The notes: a model not told the origin generated them from the letters alone. Shown: positions 1 through 13,322, counted from the stretch's first letter. The stretch: DNA of 64,000 bases from Eretmocerus hayati (GCA_029851415.1 CM056742.1:99864976-99928975), one strand, 5' to 3'. Numbers and translations are program-made.

Positions 1-312
1 AAGGAAACACCATAATACGATTAAAAAACTATTTAATCATTCTTTTTCAGAATACATCTCTAGATCACCAAGCGAATGTGTAATATTTGTGATCTCATAT
101 ATTAGCAGTTAAGCAGCAATGTAATCAATCAATACTCGTAATACCAGACGTATACGTATCAAGTTTCCTCGGCCTATACTAGTCGGCAGTTTATCACATT
201 TCAAATCTTACTTAAAATTAAGTTTAACTCATTATCAACCTCCGAAAATATACTCAATTAGTACTACGTCAATAATTTTCCAGATTATTCAGAATTTCGA
301 TAAAACTTTTTT

Positions 313-870
313 TTAGTCATGATTTGCTGATCCGGGGATCAGTTGCGCGCCAATGAACGTGTCATAGAGCAGGGGTAGCTCTATGCCGATGAATGTAAGC
401 TATATCGAAATCCTCAATATGGCGCAACGAAATATCACTGAGTTATATTTGCTAAAGGCTGGTAAGCACGACGTAGACGTGAAAACCGCCAGGAATGTTC
501 AAACACGAGCGTATATGCGCAAGAATGTGGAAAAATGTAGACGTCGAGGCGCCAAACCTCAAGCGTGAGAACGAGTATAAATACGGTGCAAAAGCGCCCA
601 GCCGCGCTTCTAGAATCACAGTCAGACACGTTCCTCGTAGCGTAGACATCGCGATTAGCAGCATTTCAGGTCGAGTGAATCCAGTCCTTGGTTCTCTCGT
701 ACCACCATAGAGTCAGTCAAATCACGAGTATATGTAACGGTCTCTCTCTCGGTTTTATAACTTACCTTTGAATAAACCTATACTGCACCCATCATCCCAG
801 ATTTGTCATTCAGACAATACCTTGCACCCCAACTTACTGGTCCGACGGCCTGGTAAGAACAGAGTAGAAC
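313..870 (+). promoter_or_regulatory. Possible solo LTR or Pol II promoter
   Basis: A well-formed TATA box (TATAAATA) lies at 576-583. An initiator-like TCACAGTCAG follows at about 616, and a polyadenylation signal AATAAA at 771-776. TATA, start site and poly(A) signal within about 200 bp is the layout of a retrotransposon LTR (U3-R-U5). TGGTCCGACG near 838 could be a primer-binding site. I see no second copy in the window and no linked gag or pol, so solo LTR is an inference. A host promoter with a short exon is the alternative. Confidence 0.3.
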
Positions 871-3327
871 CCATAGCACATGAACCTCAAGAACCCTGGT
901 TCATAACAATTCCATGAGAATAGAATTTTAAGTACTTTTTCTGCTGTTTAATGAAGTTTGAAAATAAATGTCCCCAAAAGACAAACCTGTCAAAAATATC
1001 TCCTAGAGCGAGTTTTTACAGGAACTTTGAACAAGATAATGATATTTGTTTGTTATAAAGTACGTAGTTGTGTCCGTTGCGCACATTTTGCTGACCTTCA
1101 CCCACAGTCTATCAAGGAATATGGTTCGATACGCGGATGAAGCCTATTTCCCGCATCCTCGTGTTGATTCCGACCTTTGTGTACGGCTCAGACCCGAAAT
1201 CCATCACGCTGAGAAGAGATCGAGCTCTGACACCAAAACAAAATTCGCTGTATGGATCCTCGCTTATCCAACAATATTTTTATCTGGTCTTGCTATTTCT
1301 GCTGTCAAATCAGATACAGTTTGCCGCGATAAATCAGCAAACAGATTTTTCTAGAAGGCGTTCTACAAATCTAGAAACATGTATGAGTTCAGCTAGCAAA
1401 TTATTTTGCAAAAACAGCTACACCATCCGCGCTGCATAAAATTTTGGTGTCGCGGTGACTTGAAATGGGTCGAAAAACACAAATTGCATACTACGCAAGC
1501 TTCATGTTTAGTTGATGCGGTAGATTTGCAACCGAAATAAATATAACCTCTTGTCAATGTTCACGCCCACATAACCCACCCTCCGCAATTGATTAAGGAT
1601 TTAGAAATCTTTTCCAACGATTCTTTCCTAACGGTGGTATGTCCCCGTTGGAATACAATTTCATGTGACCATTCATGAGAGATCCTCCACCTCGTATTCT
1701 TCAGAGCGAATTCAATAACAATGATATGACTTGCTGGGTCCCAGTGGGATGAGGTCCAGTTACGACAACAAATTATTTTCGCTGTCCGGAAACAGCAGGA
1801 GGAAATGGCTATTCGAGCAGAAAAATTTTCTAGTTCAACCAAGATGTTCCTAGCGTGATCACTCGGACGCGAAAAACATTTTTCGACACGCTGTGCGGAA
1901 AAGTGTCTTTCCCCACTGATTTTCCACTTTCTCGGACAGATTTTCGAAAAACACAGTTCGATACACTGGTGGAAAACCTATTTTTTGCATCCTCGTGTTG
2001 ACTCCGACCTTCGACCACGGCTCAAGCTGCAAACCTATCACTCGGACGCGAAAGAAAGTTTTTCCACCCTTGTATCGGAATGTACTATCTTTGCATGATA
2101 CATGAAAATGAGGACCTCAGTGTCACTGTAACCACGTGTAATCTGATTTCTACTTCAACAGGAATGTATGTAAAAATCGCCTATGTCATTCATCCATCTC
2201 AGGAGTGATGCAAGGCTTACAAAGATTAAAAATTCACAAAAACGTAGTTTTCAGTAGGTGAGAAGTTCCTTCATCTTGTAAGAGAGACCATTGGGGAACC
2301 CTGTAAACTGTTAGAATCTCTCCTGTTCACTGTTCTGACGCCGAAGACAACTCATTCCTACGATGGAGTGTACTCATTACAATAAATGTAATACGAGATC
2401 CTCATTTGAATACATGGAAATATCCGTCATTCGACCGCTCAGGCGCAGCGAAGCTGCAAAATGGATCACGCGGGTATCATACCATTGTCTAAGTACTAAT
2501 TAATCGATGAAAAAGTTACCTGGAAATGTCCTATCAAATTGGAGTTTTTCGAATTCGCCCACCAGTATGGCTCAAATTCTGAGATTCGCCGATAAGACCC
2601 TTACCCAAAGAACTAGAGCTTCTACGAATAATGATACGTATCCAATGAGGTGTGACGTTGGGGCGATCGAGCACTCATAGTTCCCACCTTCAAACAATGA
2701 TAGGTTTGCGCAAATGGGGTGTACTCGAAAGATGATGAAAAAAAACATTTTGTTTTGTTTCGTTTAGTATTGTTTAAGGGAAAAACCAAACAAAATAATG
2801 CAATTCCATTCACGTCGACGATAAACAGAACTAGATGAAACGATATGAGTGAGAGAACTGCATGAACAAAACTAAACGAAATTATGCGAGTCCTGTTTCA
2901 TGTAATATTACGTTAAGCCCTTCTGATTATGTTTAATTTAGTTTCCCTCCAACATAATCAAGAGTAATTCTGTTTACATTTCGTTTCCCAGAAACAAAGT
3001 TAAACGTATTAAAAATGTCAGAATTTCGTTTAGTTTTGTTTATTGATATTGAATATTGATGATGTTTTGTCTAGATTCGTTTATCATCAACGTAAACGGA
3101 ATTATTTTGTTTCGTTTCGATTATTTGCTGAACGAAACGAAACAAAACGAATATTCCGTTAAAAACTCTGCCTCCCAACACTTGATTCACCTGAATAGGA
3201 CGGCTATAGTACTCGCATACTGCTGGGAGTAGTTCTTACCATAACTGGAATGATTCTCGTGAACCTGGTATCTATTCCATGTTGATGCAAAGTCAGAGTT
3301 AGCAGATTCCATGGATTACTTACTGCT
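871..3327. other. Non-coding AT-rich stretch with diverged repeats
   Basis: No convincing gene. ATCACTCGGACGCGAAA occurs at 1858 and again at 2038. The segment at about 1137-1205 (GCATCCTCGTGTTGA and following) recurs diverged and in the same orientation at about 1975-2045. A block of TTTCGTTT-type repeats occupies about 2738-3170 and resembles the array inside the hAT-like element at 4,397. The open frames here are short and carry no recognisable domain. Confidence 0.5.
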
Positions 3328-5647
3328 AGTCAGGCGTGTGACCCTCTGAATTCGATCACTAAGTGGCTAAACCCGGTACTTCACTACAATCTTGGGCTTA
3401 AATGATAGGTGGTACATTCAATAATCAATATTGATAAGAATTATTGTTTAATAGTTGGGGCGTGGCATAAATAAACAATAAAAACACCCATTTTTTCGCC
3501 TTTCTTACGGTTTTTTTCATCATAAGTCGGAAAATATCCATTTTGCGGCAAAATGTGTGGAGTAACTTTTTGTAGATCTTTAAAAGATCTATAAAAATAA
3601 TTTCTACCATTTTCCTCGAGAAACGCATTATTTCTGAGTTATTTGCCAAGTTTAGTGGCAAAATGGATCCTCTACTCGATTTCCTCGCTGAATCTCGGTA
3701 ACGATGCGTTTTTCGACAAAATACTATCAGACTTTTTTTGTAGATCAAAAAAAATCTACACTAAAGATTCTCACTCAATTTTCGCTCAGATGTGTTTATT
3801 CTGAGATCATGAGCCAACAACATATGCGGTCGACTCAGCGGCTATTTCTTAGCTAGTGTATCTAATTCATCACATCATCAACCATACATTTTTCAACAAA
3901 ATACCCAAGATCTTTTCTGTAGATCATGATAGATCTAACGAAATGAGTTGAAAAGATAACTTCAAAAGATGGTCCTTTTCCATCGAATTGAGGTAAACGC
4001 GCTAAAAATCGGAGTATTCTTTGGAATTCCTCATTAAATTTCGATATTCTTTATTTTTCGGAACATTAATCATCAATGGACTTACAGAATGATCCCTCAG
4101 TATCTCTGAAGCAACAGAATAACTATCGGTCTGGTTCGATAAGTTTTGAAGTTGAAAGACAATCCTTGGACGTTTGTTGTGATGAGCTTATTTAACATGT
4201 GTGATTATGCTCACTCCTATAAAGTTCCAAGTTGATGTTGAGTAGTCATTGAAACGAGAAGGTCTTGTGATATCTCATTTTATCTTCATTCAGTCAAATA
4301 ATACAATCTTCCACAAAGTGTAGAGCCAGCGTTGAAATTGACAAAAGTTTGTTACCGTACCTCTCGTATGATAATCGAGCGTATGGTAAATTAGATCAGG
4401 GTTTGTAACTAAACTAAATTAAACAAAATTATTGAATATGTTTTGTTTCGTTTATTGGAAATCGAAACACAACGGAATCAATCATGATTCCGTTTATGAA
4501 AAACGAAACCAAACGTGAACATTATATCAACAAAATTAGATAAACGAAACAAAACAGAATTATTCTGTTTTTCGTTTCGTTGAACGAAGATGAAGACATA
4601 TCCAAAAGCAATTGAGTTTTGTTCCGTTTATTCAAAAACGGAAGGAAACAAAATTGATCCTGATTCCGTTGATGAGGAGCGAAACCAAACGAAAACGAAT
4701 TACGATTCATTAGTTATGAAAATTGATTCCAACCAAAATTTCGTTGAGATAAACCAAACTGAACGAAATCAATAATAATTTCGTTCATGATAAACGAAAC
4801 TAAACGTAATCGAAACAAATTAACATAATTCGAAACGTTGATCAAAACCAATCGCCCCCCCTCCCCCATCAGCTCTGTGCAACTTTTCGGCGCGATAACG
4901 TAAAGAACAGTATACATGTACGTGTCGTGTGATACAATTTGATCTCGTTCAGACCGTATAAAAAATGGAGATGGATGAATGTGTGTGGGGGGAGGGGGTA
5001 GATGGGGAGCACTGGGAGGCTACAGTGTGATAGCTGTGGAGCCCTTCCTCGATGAAGGCCTGGAGTCCTCGTGCTGATTTCGTTAGCACACAACTACTGT
5101 TGGCGGGGGCGTAGGTATGGCAGAAGGGGTCACCCAGAACCGAGCCGAGAGTTAGACAGCAATCCATTGACTAAGAAACGAAAAATATCAAAATCCCAAG
5201 TAGCAAATTTAACTGCACAGTCCCTTTCTTAAACAATGTATCGTTCCCAAGGCCATTAAACCGAAGATTTTTTCAGAAGGTTCGGCATTAGAAAAAAATC
5301 TTGTGTGATTTCGTTCAGTTTCGTTTATAATGAACATAATTCATATGAATTTCGTTTAGTTTCGTTCATCATAATCATAATCGATATTACTTTCGTTTAG
5401 TTTCCTTCCCTCAAACGCAATAGTTTCGTTTGATTTCGTCGCGTTTGCTGACGAAACATTCCGATTATGTTTCGTTTCGTATATTGTAACCGAAATTATG
5501 CATGATTAACGTTTCGTTTCGTTTCTTTCACCGACATTTTTGTTGGGATTCGTTGAGTTTCCAGCTCAACTATAATTCATATTTGTTTAGTTTCGTTTCT
5601 CATGAACGGAATAAAAAACGTAATTGGAATTAAATTATTAAGTTTAG

Positions 5648-5874
5648 TGTGAGAATACTCGAAAACACAGGACACAATCCGAGTAGATTTAAACTCGTTT
5701 ATTAACTTTGTTAGATTCTCGAATAATACACGACTCAGCAGAGATGCTTTTGCGTCCGTGTCCACACAAGAAGTGAAGCTGGCGGCGCCGCGTCGTTGTC
5801 ATCAACACGGCCCTTGGTAACCAACAGATGACTCTCATATCGATCAATATTGCACTTGTCTAAGAACTCCAACA
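5648..5874 (-). repeat. copia 3' LTR
   Basis: This 227-bp copy is near-identical to the LTR at 13096-13322, with a handful of substitutions. It starts TGTTGGAG and ends CTCACA on the minus strand. The adjacent polypurine tract (complement of 5875-5885) marks it as the 3' LTR. TTTAG at 5643-5647 is the target duplication. Confidence 0.9.
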
Positions 5875-6213
5875 CTCCCTCCCTTAGACAAGTTACATAT
5901 TGATTGTAATTTCAATAGAATCGATGAACTTAAATTTGAATCTAACATAAACACATTCATCTTTGAATCAGTTATTAAATTAAAAGTTATGAATCGGAAG
6001 AAAATAGAACATTAAAATTCTTGAACATTTCAAACGATAGATTCTTCTACTTAGAATTAAAGTATAACAAGCATTTGAAGATTTTCATGAATAAATTCTT
6101 CAGTCTTGGTCTGAGGAACTGGTTCCTGTGAACATATAAGAACAAACAAGGAAATGTATGAGTCATCAATTATATATTGAAGATTTGAATCGTAGATTCA
6201 TAGATTCCTAAAT

Positions 6214-8335
6214 TTATTTCGATTCCTCGTTCTTCATTATTCTATCAGTCAAATATTTATGTGCTTCGAAAGGAAGTGGTTTTGTTCCAATATCAGCTAG
6301 ATTTTCTTTAGTATCAACCCATTTTACGATAACTTTACCTTCGTTTACACACTGTTTGATAAAATCACCATGAGTATCAGCCATGGGACGTTTTGTACCA
6401 TGTTTTTCTCTATGACTCAAATATTCTAGGATCGCTTCAATACTATCGTCAAATGATTTTAACTTGTGACACCCATCCATTTTTGTGCAATTTCCTGAGG
6501 ATTCATTGTCACACCAGACAGTAACTGGATATAAAGTGAATCCCAAAACATATCGGATTGATTTGTCAATAGAAATAAGTTCTTGGCAAGATTTACTCAT
6601 AGCTAAATACTCTACCTGACATGTTGAGAGAGTCACTTGATTTTGTTTACGACTTTTCCAAGCAACTGTATCTCCAAACAATCTAATAATATAACTACCA
6701 GTCGAAATAGAGTTTTCACAATCTCTATAACTCGCGTCTGTAAAAGATTCTAGATTCTCAGATGATGCAGTGAAGGTTAAGCCAAGATTCATTGTCCCTT
6801 TAAGGTATCGCAAGATTCTTTCAGTAGCTTTCCAATCATCTTCATTTGGATTATTCTGTTTTCTATCTAAGAAATTGACCGCGAAAGCTATGTCTGGCCT
6901 TGTGGCTACTACCAAATACATTAGGCTTCCAATGGCTTCTCTATAAGGAACCTTACGTATTTCATGGTTCTGTCTTTTATTTATAGATTCAACTGGTTCA
7001 ATTCGACTCTTTTTTGTTTTTATGTTGTAATTGATTCATTATCATTCGTGTGTTTTGTGGTTTTGAATCTTGCATATTGAATTTTTCCAAAACATTTTTG
7101 ATATATGGAGTATGATGAACTCTAATCGTTTGATTCTCTTTGTTTCTTTCAATGATCATACCTAAAAATAACTTTGGTTCACCAAGGTCTTTCATTTCGA
7201 AAGTTTGATTCAAATGATTTTTGATTCGATTCAATTTCTCAAGATTATTGCTAACGATTAGCGTATCATCAACATACAACAAAACTAATGCCATTATACC
7301 ATTCTTCCTCAAAGTGAAAAGACATGGTTCGTGTAAATCATTCTCTAAACCAAGCTTCTTCATCTCTATCGTGAATCGATTGTTCCATTTCTTTGGACTT
7401 ATCCTGAGTCCATAAATGGATTTTTCAAGTTTGAGTACATTAGATCTTATGATTTCATCACTGACATTTAGACCATTCGGTATTTCCATATATATCTCTT
7501 CACTTAGCTCGCCGTTCAAAAATGCCGTTTTGACATCAAGTTGACATGCATGAAGATTGTATTTGTTTGTGATTATAAGAATGGCTCTGACTAAGGAGAG
7601 TCTTGCTACTGGAGCATATGTCTCTTTCAAATCATAAGTATCTTTATCTTTGAATCCTCTAATGACTAACCTCGCTTTGTATCTAATTTCTCCATTTGAT
7701 TCGACCTTTTTCTTGAAAACCCATTCAGAATCTATGATATTAGCTTCGGAACCATTACTCTGAGTTCGTGGTTTTTCAACTAGAGTCCAAACTTGATTTG
7801 ATTTCATAGAATCTAATTCTTCTTGTACGGCTTTCTGCCAGAATTCTTGGTCAGGAGAAGCCATAGCTTCCTCATAAGTAATTGGATCTTTTTGTATAGA
7901 GGTAAGTAAAATATGACCAACTATGTCATCATTGATTCGTTTCTCAGATTCGTTCGAAAGATTTGACCTAGGTAGACTCGAGTAGTTAGCATAACTAATG
8001 TCTATGACAGGTTTCTCAACTGAAACATGATGTGCTTGTTCTGATTCTTCAAGTTTCCTCTTTGTCTTACTTCTAGTTGAGGGACCCTGAAAATCTTTGG
8101 GGACCTGAATTTCATTTTGATTTGAAGAATTCTGAACTTTTTGAGGCCTACCTCGTTTTTTAGGTTGTATTGCTTCAACATTGTTTACAATATCAATTTC
8201 TTCGTCAACTTTGTCAAATTTAATAGAATCATCATGAGAATCAGGAACTCCTTGAATCGGTTCACTCGAATTTGAATTTGCTGTGGAATATTTCTTATGA
8301 TAATCTCCATACACTAGTGTTTCATTGAATCGCAC
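6214..8335 (-). pseudogene. copia reverse transcriptase and RNase H region
   Basis: The frame from 8335 down to 6998 (445 aa) carries the copia RT. It has the entry motif WVFKKKVESNGEIRYKARLV near residue 205, the palm motif with QLDVKTAFLNGEL, and the catalytic YVDDTLIV near residue 355. The frame from 6921 to 6214 (235 aa) continues with TRPDIAFAVNFL and the RNase H motifs FTDASY, CQVEYLA and WCDNES. A break between 6998 and 6921 separates the two. The usual KHIDIKYHFIR-type segment of copia RNase H is not recognisable; a lysine-rich stretch with KRPMADTHGDF stands there instead. The first 150 residues are the low-complexity linker after integrase. Likely not functional. Confidence 0.88.
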
Positions 8336-8568
8336 ATGCCTAGACTCGATAAACTTGTGTAATTGTGGATGCCAAAAAATATAGCTAGTATGTTTGTAGC
8401 CGACTAAGAAAGCTTTGATTGCTTTAGATTCAAACTTTGATTCGAGTTTTGATACTTTAATATAACTAACACATCCGAATCTCCGATTTGTTCAAAATGA
8501 CATCTGGCTAGTGGTGCAAATTTTTTCAATGGAATTTCATAATTAATTGTTTTGTGTGGAGTTCTATT

Positions 8569-9413
8569 TTATGTAATGACTGCAGCTTCTGAAGCTAACC
8601 CCCACATTGATTTTGGCACACCTGAATCAAGTAAAATGGCTAGAATCCTTCTTTGAATTGACTTGTTGAATCTTTCGGCTGTACCATTGTGTTCAGGCGT
8701 ATAAGGAGGAGAGAATATAGATTCTATATTCTCTTGTTTCATCACCTCAGAAAATTTACCACCTTTAAATTCTAAAGCCTGATCTGATTTAATGAAACAA
8801 CATTTTTCATTTGATCCCAAAATATTTCTAGCTGAGATAAGGAAAGATTCTAATGCTTCTCCAGCTTCATCTTTACGTTTCAAACAATAAATTTGAGCAT
8901 ACCTAGAGTAATCATCCACAAAAACAATGATGAATCGCATATGGCCAGGAAATGACATAGGACTGATAGGTCCCATAATGTCTGTGTGAATAACTTCAAG
9001 AGGTTTCTGAGATTTAGCTCTAATCTCTTTGAGGGTAACTTTTCCATTTTTGACATTATGCAAACTTCACATTCTAAAATAGACTCATCAAAAACTACAT
9101 CCTTCAATAGCTCATTTTTCTTTTGAAGCATTTTCAGATAACCTAATGAAGCATGACCCAACCTAGCATGCCATAATCGACCTTTACTTAGTTTCTTGAA
9201 TTCGGTAGAATCTTGGAAACAATCTTTTACTTCTACAGAAGATATTAAATCTTCAGGACTAATCGTAAGCTTTTCTATTGAATCATTCTCAGCAACTCGA
9301 TTCTCATTCGAATCTAGAACTATCTCCCTCCCAATTGAAGACCCCAAATTCGGCGAATCATTTATTGCTCCCTCCGAAATTGATGTCTCTAAATTATCCG
9401 AAGTTGTCTTCAA
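8569..9413 (-). pseudogene. copia integrase (zinc domain and DDE core)
   Basis: Two overlapping frames cover the integrase. The first (9413-8880) carries the HHCC zinc-binding region: LWHARLGHASLGYL followed by CEVCIMSK. The second (9063-8569) carries the catalytic core: VIHTDIMGPISP (first Asp), FVDDYSRYAQIY, IKSDQALEF (second Asp; families usually read SDNG here) and HNGTAERFNKS (catalytic Glu). The overlap means a frameshift near 9060. An integrase inserts the cDNA of its own element into the host chromosome. This copy is broken and has a non-canonical residue after the second Asp. Confidence 0.85.
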
Positions 9414-9524
9414 TTGATCTGATGATTCAGAATGAGAAACTAAACGCGCATTACAAGAATAATTCTTAAATGAAAACCTATTTTGGTTTACAACACCAGT
9501 TTTCTTAACTTTGAATCGAATAAT

Positions 9525-10419
9525 CTAATTCGGTTTTTTGTAGATTCCCTTGAAAATAGTCTTATTTGAATTTTTATCAAAAACTCTCAGAATTTTATCA
9601 TCTAGGTAAATAGAAAATCCTGAATCAGCAAGTCTTCTCAGAGAAAGAAGATTTTCAGATACATCTTTTGCTGCTATTACATCAGTAAATTTAATGATTT
9701 TATCGTTTGAAATTTGATGTCTTAGAACTAAAGTGCCTTCATCATCAATTACTAAATCAGCAAAAATCATTTTTGTTAGCACTTTTGATAATTCCATTTT
9801 TATATTCTTTGAAATCAGATAAAATCAGAGATTGGTTCACGATATGATCAGTAGCTCCAGAATCTGCGATAAAATCTATAGAATTCTCAGTTTGATAAGC
9901 TTTATGAATTGAAATTCTCTCACCTTGATCCATTTCTCCATTTTCGTTAGAAGAAGAATTTTCAGAGTCAATTACCGTTCGAGCAGCTCGCTTGAAATTT
10001 TTCTTATGAGTCTTAGATTTAGTCCTTTTGACTATTTTGCCTTGATTTTTGATTCCAGAATGATTCTTTTGTTTTTTCGATTTGTTAGTTTCAGAAAACT
10101 TTGATTCTAATTTGTTGTTAGATTTGTAAGATTTCGATTTTGATTCCTTATTATTCATTCTAGATTCAAAATGACTCTTACCATTTCGACGCTGAAGACA
10201 TGGTCCATTCTTGTCATGAATCTGACCACATTTATAGTGCATCCATAGATTGGTATCGGTTAGTGGACAAATGGCATCATTTGCCCAGTGACCAGGCTCA
10301 TTACATCTGTGACACTTAATCTCAGATGAGCTTGCCACATTGGCTTGAGATACAACAGAATTGAGCTTTCTCTGGCATTCAGACTGAAACATGTAAGATT
10401 TCATCTCCTCAATATCCAT
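9525..10419 (-). pseudogene. copia gag C-terminus and protease
   Basis: The frame from 10419 to 9757 holds a CCHC-like knuckle (CHRCNEPGHWANDAICP; the last spacing is longer than the usual four residues). A strongly basic Lys/Ser tract follows, then the aspartic protease motif FIADSGATDHIV near residue 187. The frame from 9797 to 9525 continues the protease with NLLSLRRLADSGFSIYL. In intact elements the knuckle packages RNA and the protease cleaves the polyprotein. A frameshift near 9780 divides them. Confidence 0.8.
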
Positions 10420-10616
10420 GCCTAGAGGTTTAGATTGTTAATAAAAGGTAATGAGTCTAGATTCTCAGTGTTTACCTGGCGTTGAGTCGAACTAGCTGCT
10501 GCTGCACCATTGGCTATAGAGTCCGATTGAGTCGATACAGAATTCACACGAGGATTCAATTGCCGTTCTTCTGGCAAACGAGGTGATTGTAGAGGAGCAC
10601 TTTGATTTATACGCCC

Positions 10617-11105
10617 TCATCGAGACTCTTCGATTCTGAGTTGATTTTCGAGATTCACTCTCTTTAATTCTTCTACTTCTTTCTCAGCTTGAATCTTTTG
10701 GAGTTTCACTCTTTCCAATTCAAGTGTCATCTTCATGTTTTGGTTTACTACGTTTGCACTCTGTAATGTGATGTCTAAGACATTCTGATGACACATCAAA
10801 GAATTCAAAGGATCCTGAAGGAATTTGGCAATTACGGATGGAGATTCTATTTGATTCTGTGATATTTGAATCAATGGTGCTCGTGGTTGGATTGGAGTCG
10901 AATGACTCAAAGGTGTTGTATTGAGTCCAGGATGCTGTTGTGTAGATTGAGTCGAATTTGATAGAGTCACATTTGATAGAGTCGAGGGTAGATTGATTCT
11001 AGGTGGTGGTATTTGATTCTGATTCGAAGTTGAAGGCACTTGTATATCCATATTGATTGCTTGAGTCTTTGGGTCACGCTTGTTTGCTGTAAAAATTTCA
11101 ATCAT
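10617..11105 (-). pseudogene. copia gag N-terminal remnant (coiled coil)
   Basis: 162 residues upstream of the zinc knuckle on the same strand. The first half is Ser/Thr/Pro/Gln-rich and resembles no known domain. Residues about 122-160 form a charged heptad-like coiled coil (LERVKLQKIQAEKEVEELKR). The canonical copia capsid domain expected before the zinc knuckle is not recognisable between this frame and 10,419, where the sequence stays open only in another frame. Either gag is internally deleted or this lineage has an unusual Gag. Confidence 0.5.
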
Positions 11106-13095
11106 TTATATCTGGAATTAATTCGATTTTATGTCAGGCCGATTCGTTTCTCATAGAATTCAAAATTCTAAAATTCTAAAGATGACTTGAATCATTTCAA
11201 ATTTAGAAAGTCGAGAAAACTTTACAGCATTTTCTTTTTTTTCTTTTAAATGGCTTTGATCAACTATACTAATCAAGAAATAAGAATATTCCTCTTGCGG
11301 TCAAGTATAGTACAACAAAAAATTCTAGATTCCAAATCGTAAGAAGATATGAGAATATTTTCTCACATTCATCTCGAGTACTTCGAATCTCTGATTCCAT
11401 ATTAGAGACATCACTAGGATCAACCTCCAGATTAAGAGTGTCATCGGCTCCATCTGCGGATTTTTCCTGCTACTGGCCATCATACCCTTTTTGTTGTTCA
11501 TTTTGATCAGCCATCTGTTCCAGGTTACGAAACATGAAGCAATTTTTTACTTTCACGTGAAGAAAAATATCGCAAGATTCCTTTTGATTCAATTAAAATT
11601 CAAGAAATCTAAAGCCAGATATTGTGATAATTATGATTATCAATGTTTCGTACTTCTAGACTAGAAAAATATAGCACAGCTAACATTTCATAATCAAAGA
11701 AGCGAAAAATCTGACTCATTTGCAGGTTCAGTAACCCATGCGCACACCACTCTCCAAAACTATACCTTGTACTGCAAAAATATAGTCCAGATTTGGGTTG
11801 ATCATGCACGCACGAGCGAAACTAACAAATTCATCAAGATTTCCCCGATCAATGTTAAAAATTCACCGAACACAAGTTTCATTTCATCATTGAACCCCGG
11901 AAAAATTTATCCTTACAATCGCACATTCAATTCTCAGAAACATAACAGGATAGCCAACCTCAAAATGAACAATAACAAGTTCTCTGTTGTTCACTTATTG
12001 AACAAAAACTAAGATCAAAATCATCCTATATTGTTTGAGAGAACTAAATTTTTACTCAAAATAGAATTGTAGGATATATATATTGTTGAATCATCGAATC
12101 ACTCGAATAACAATCAAGATTCTTGATTCACATCATTCTATCATCACCAGGAGATATCAGAAGAAAAAGGTTAGAATCTTTTCTCTATCTGATATAAATC
12201 AATAAGATTTCAGCAAAGGCCTCGAACGCACAAGCATACCAAGATATCCATAAATCAAAGCAATTTTCAAAAATCACAGCGGGAATTCCCTCGCAACGAG
12301 AATGCAAGTTTGTGCGTTCCGGGCTGTACTATCCGCGAACAACACGCGGTTTGAGGACAAACCAACCAGCATCCTGCGCGCGAACGCAGAGGTTACACAT
12401 ACTAGCAATCTGCCATCGATCAAGTCTAAGTCGAAAAAATAGACAGAAATCATAGAGTCAGAATCAACCGCTCGTATAAATGCATCATTGTAGAAGAATC
12501 GCGCACTCAACGAGAGTCAATACTATAGCATCACGCACGTATGCTGAATCGTTGCAAGAAAGCGAAGAATGCGAAAGAGCGAAAGAGGAGAGAGAGAGAT
12601 AGCGCGAAAACATGTTATGACGTGCCCGCGTTGCCGGCCGGCAATATATGCACGTGCACGCCCGATAATGACCTCGACTTTGATGCGATAAGCAGGCTCG
12701 TCGTCAAACGTCCACTAGGAAACCGATCGCCCGCGACAAAAGATTCATGCTTGATTTTTAGATTCCTAGCAGCTCACGCACTCACACAACTGACCGCACT
12801 GTTGTGTGTATTGCTGCTCCGGCGGACCCACCAAACAATTACAAATTATCTATACGAATCAAGAATCACACGCTTCTGAATCGAGAGTAGAAAAAAAAAC
12901 ACACCTCGAATCGAATCGGATTTACAAGTCCCGCACAACCATGAATCAATAATAGAGTCACCTCGAATCCTTTTCAGTCAATCTTCGTTGAAAACTGCAA
13001 ATTCGCTGCTATGTGCACGGCTGCAAACAAACTGCACGCCGCCGCACCGGTAAAAATTCGCTCACACAATGGTCGCGCGATTTGGGCCTATAACC
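11106..13095 (-). other. copia leader region, unusually long and non-coding
   Basis: About 2 kb separates the primer-binding site (13083-13095) from the first gag-like frame. Copia leaders are usually far shorter. I see no coding domain. GATTC/GAATC is very frequent. A GC-richer stretch at about 12,290-12,720 has a different base composition from the rest, which may mark a captured or older inserted segment. Confidence 0.5.
13083..13095 (-). promoter_or_regulatory. copia primer-binding site
   Basis: On the minus strand GGTTATAGGCCCA directly follows the 5' LTR. It matches, with one difference, the half initiator-tRNA-Met priming site described for copia (GGTTATGGGCCCA type). Confidence 0.75.
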
Positions 13096-13322
13096 TGTGA
13101 GAATACTCGAAAACACAGGACACAATCCGAGTAGATTTGAACTCGTTTATTAACTTTGTTAGATTCTCGAATAATACACGACTCAGCAGAGATGCTTTTG
13201 CGCCCGTGTCCACACAAGAAATGAAGCTGGCAGCGCCGCGTCGTTGTCATCAACACGGCCCTTGGTAACCAACAGATGACTCTCATATCGATCAATATTG
13301 CACTTGTCTAAGAACTCCAACA
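13096..13322 (-). repeat. copia 5' LTR
   Basis: This 227-bp copy pairs with 5648-5874. The primer-binding site lies immediately downstream on the minus strand, so this is the 5' LTR. TTTAG at 13323-13327 is the second copy of the target duplication and belongs to the surrounding TTTCGTTT repeat. Confidence 0.9.

Larger units (their letters stand above)
5648..13322 (-). mobile_element. Ty1/copia LTR retrotransposon, complete but degenerate
   Basis: Two 227-bp LTRs (TGTTGG...CTCACA on the minus strand) bound a 7,675-bp element flanked by the 5-bp duplication TTTAG (5643-5647 and 13323-13327). On the minus strand the 5' LTR is at 13096-13322. GGTTATAGGCCCA follows it directly, matching the half initiator-tRNA-Met priming used by copia. 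The polypurine tract AAGGGAGGGAG abuts the 3' LTR. Gene order is gag, protease, integrase, RT, RNase H, which is copia order. Stops and frameshifts break the polyprotein into at least six pieces. The LTRs differ at only about four positions, so insertion was fairly recent relative to the damage. Confidence 0.9.

Noticed and set aside
4397..5647. TTTCGTTT array as telomeric repeat
   Set aside because: The units are degenerate, in both orientations, and bounded by transposon ends with an 8-bp duplication. No TTAGG-type array is present.
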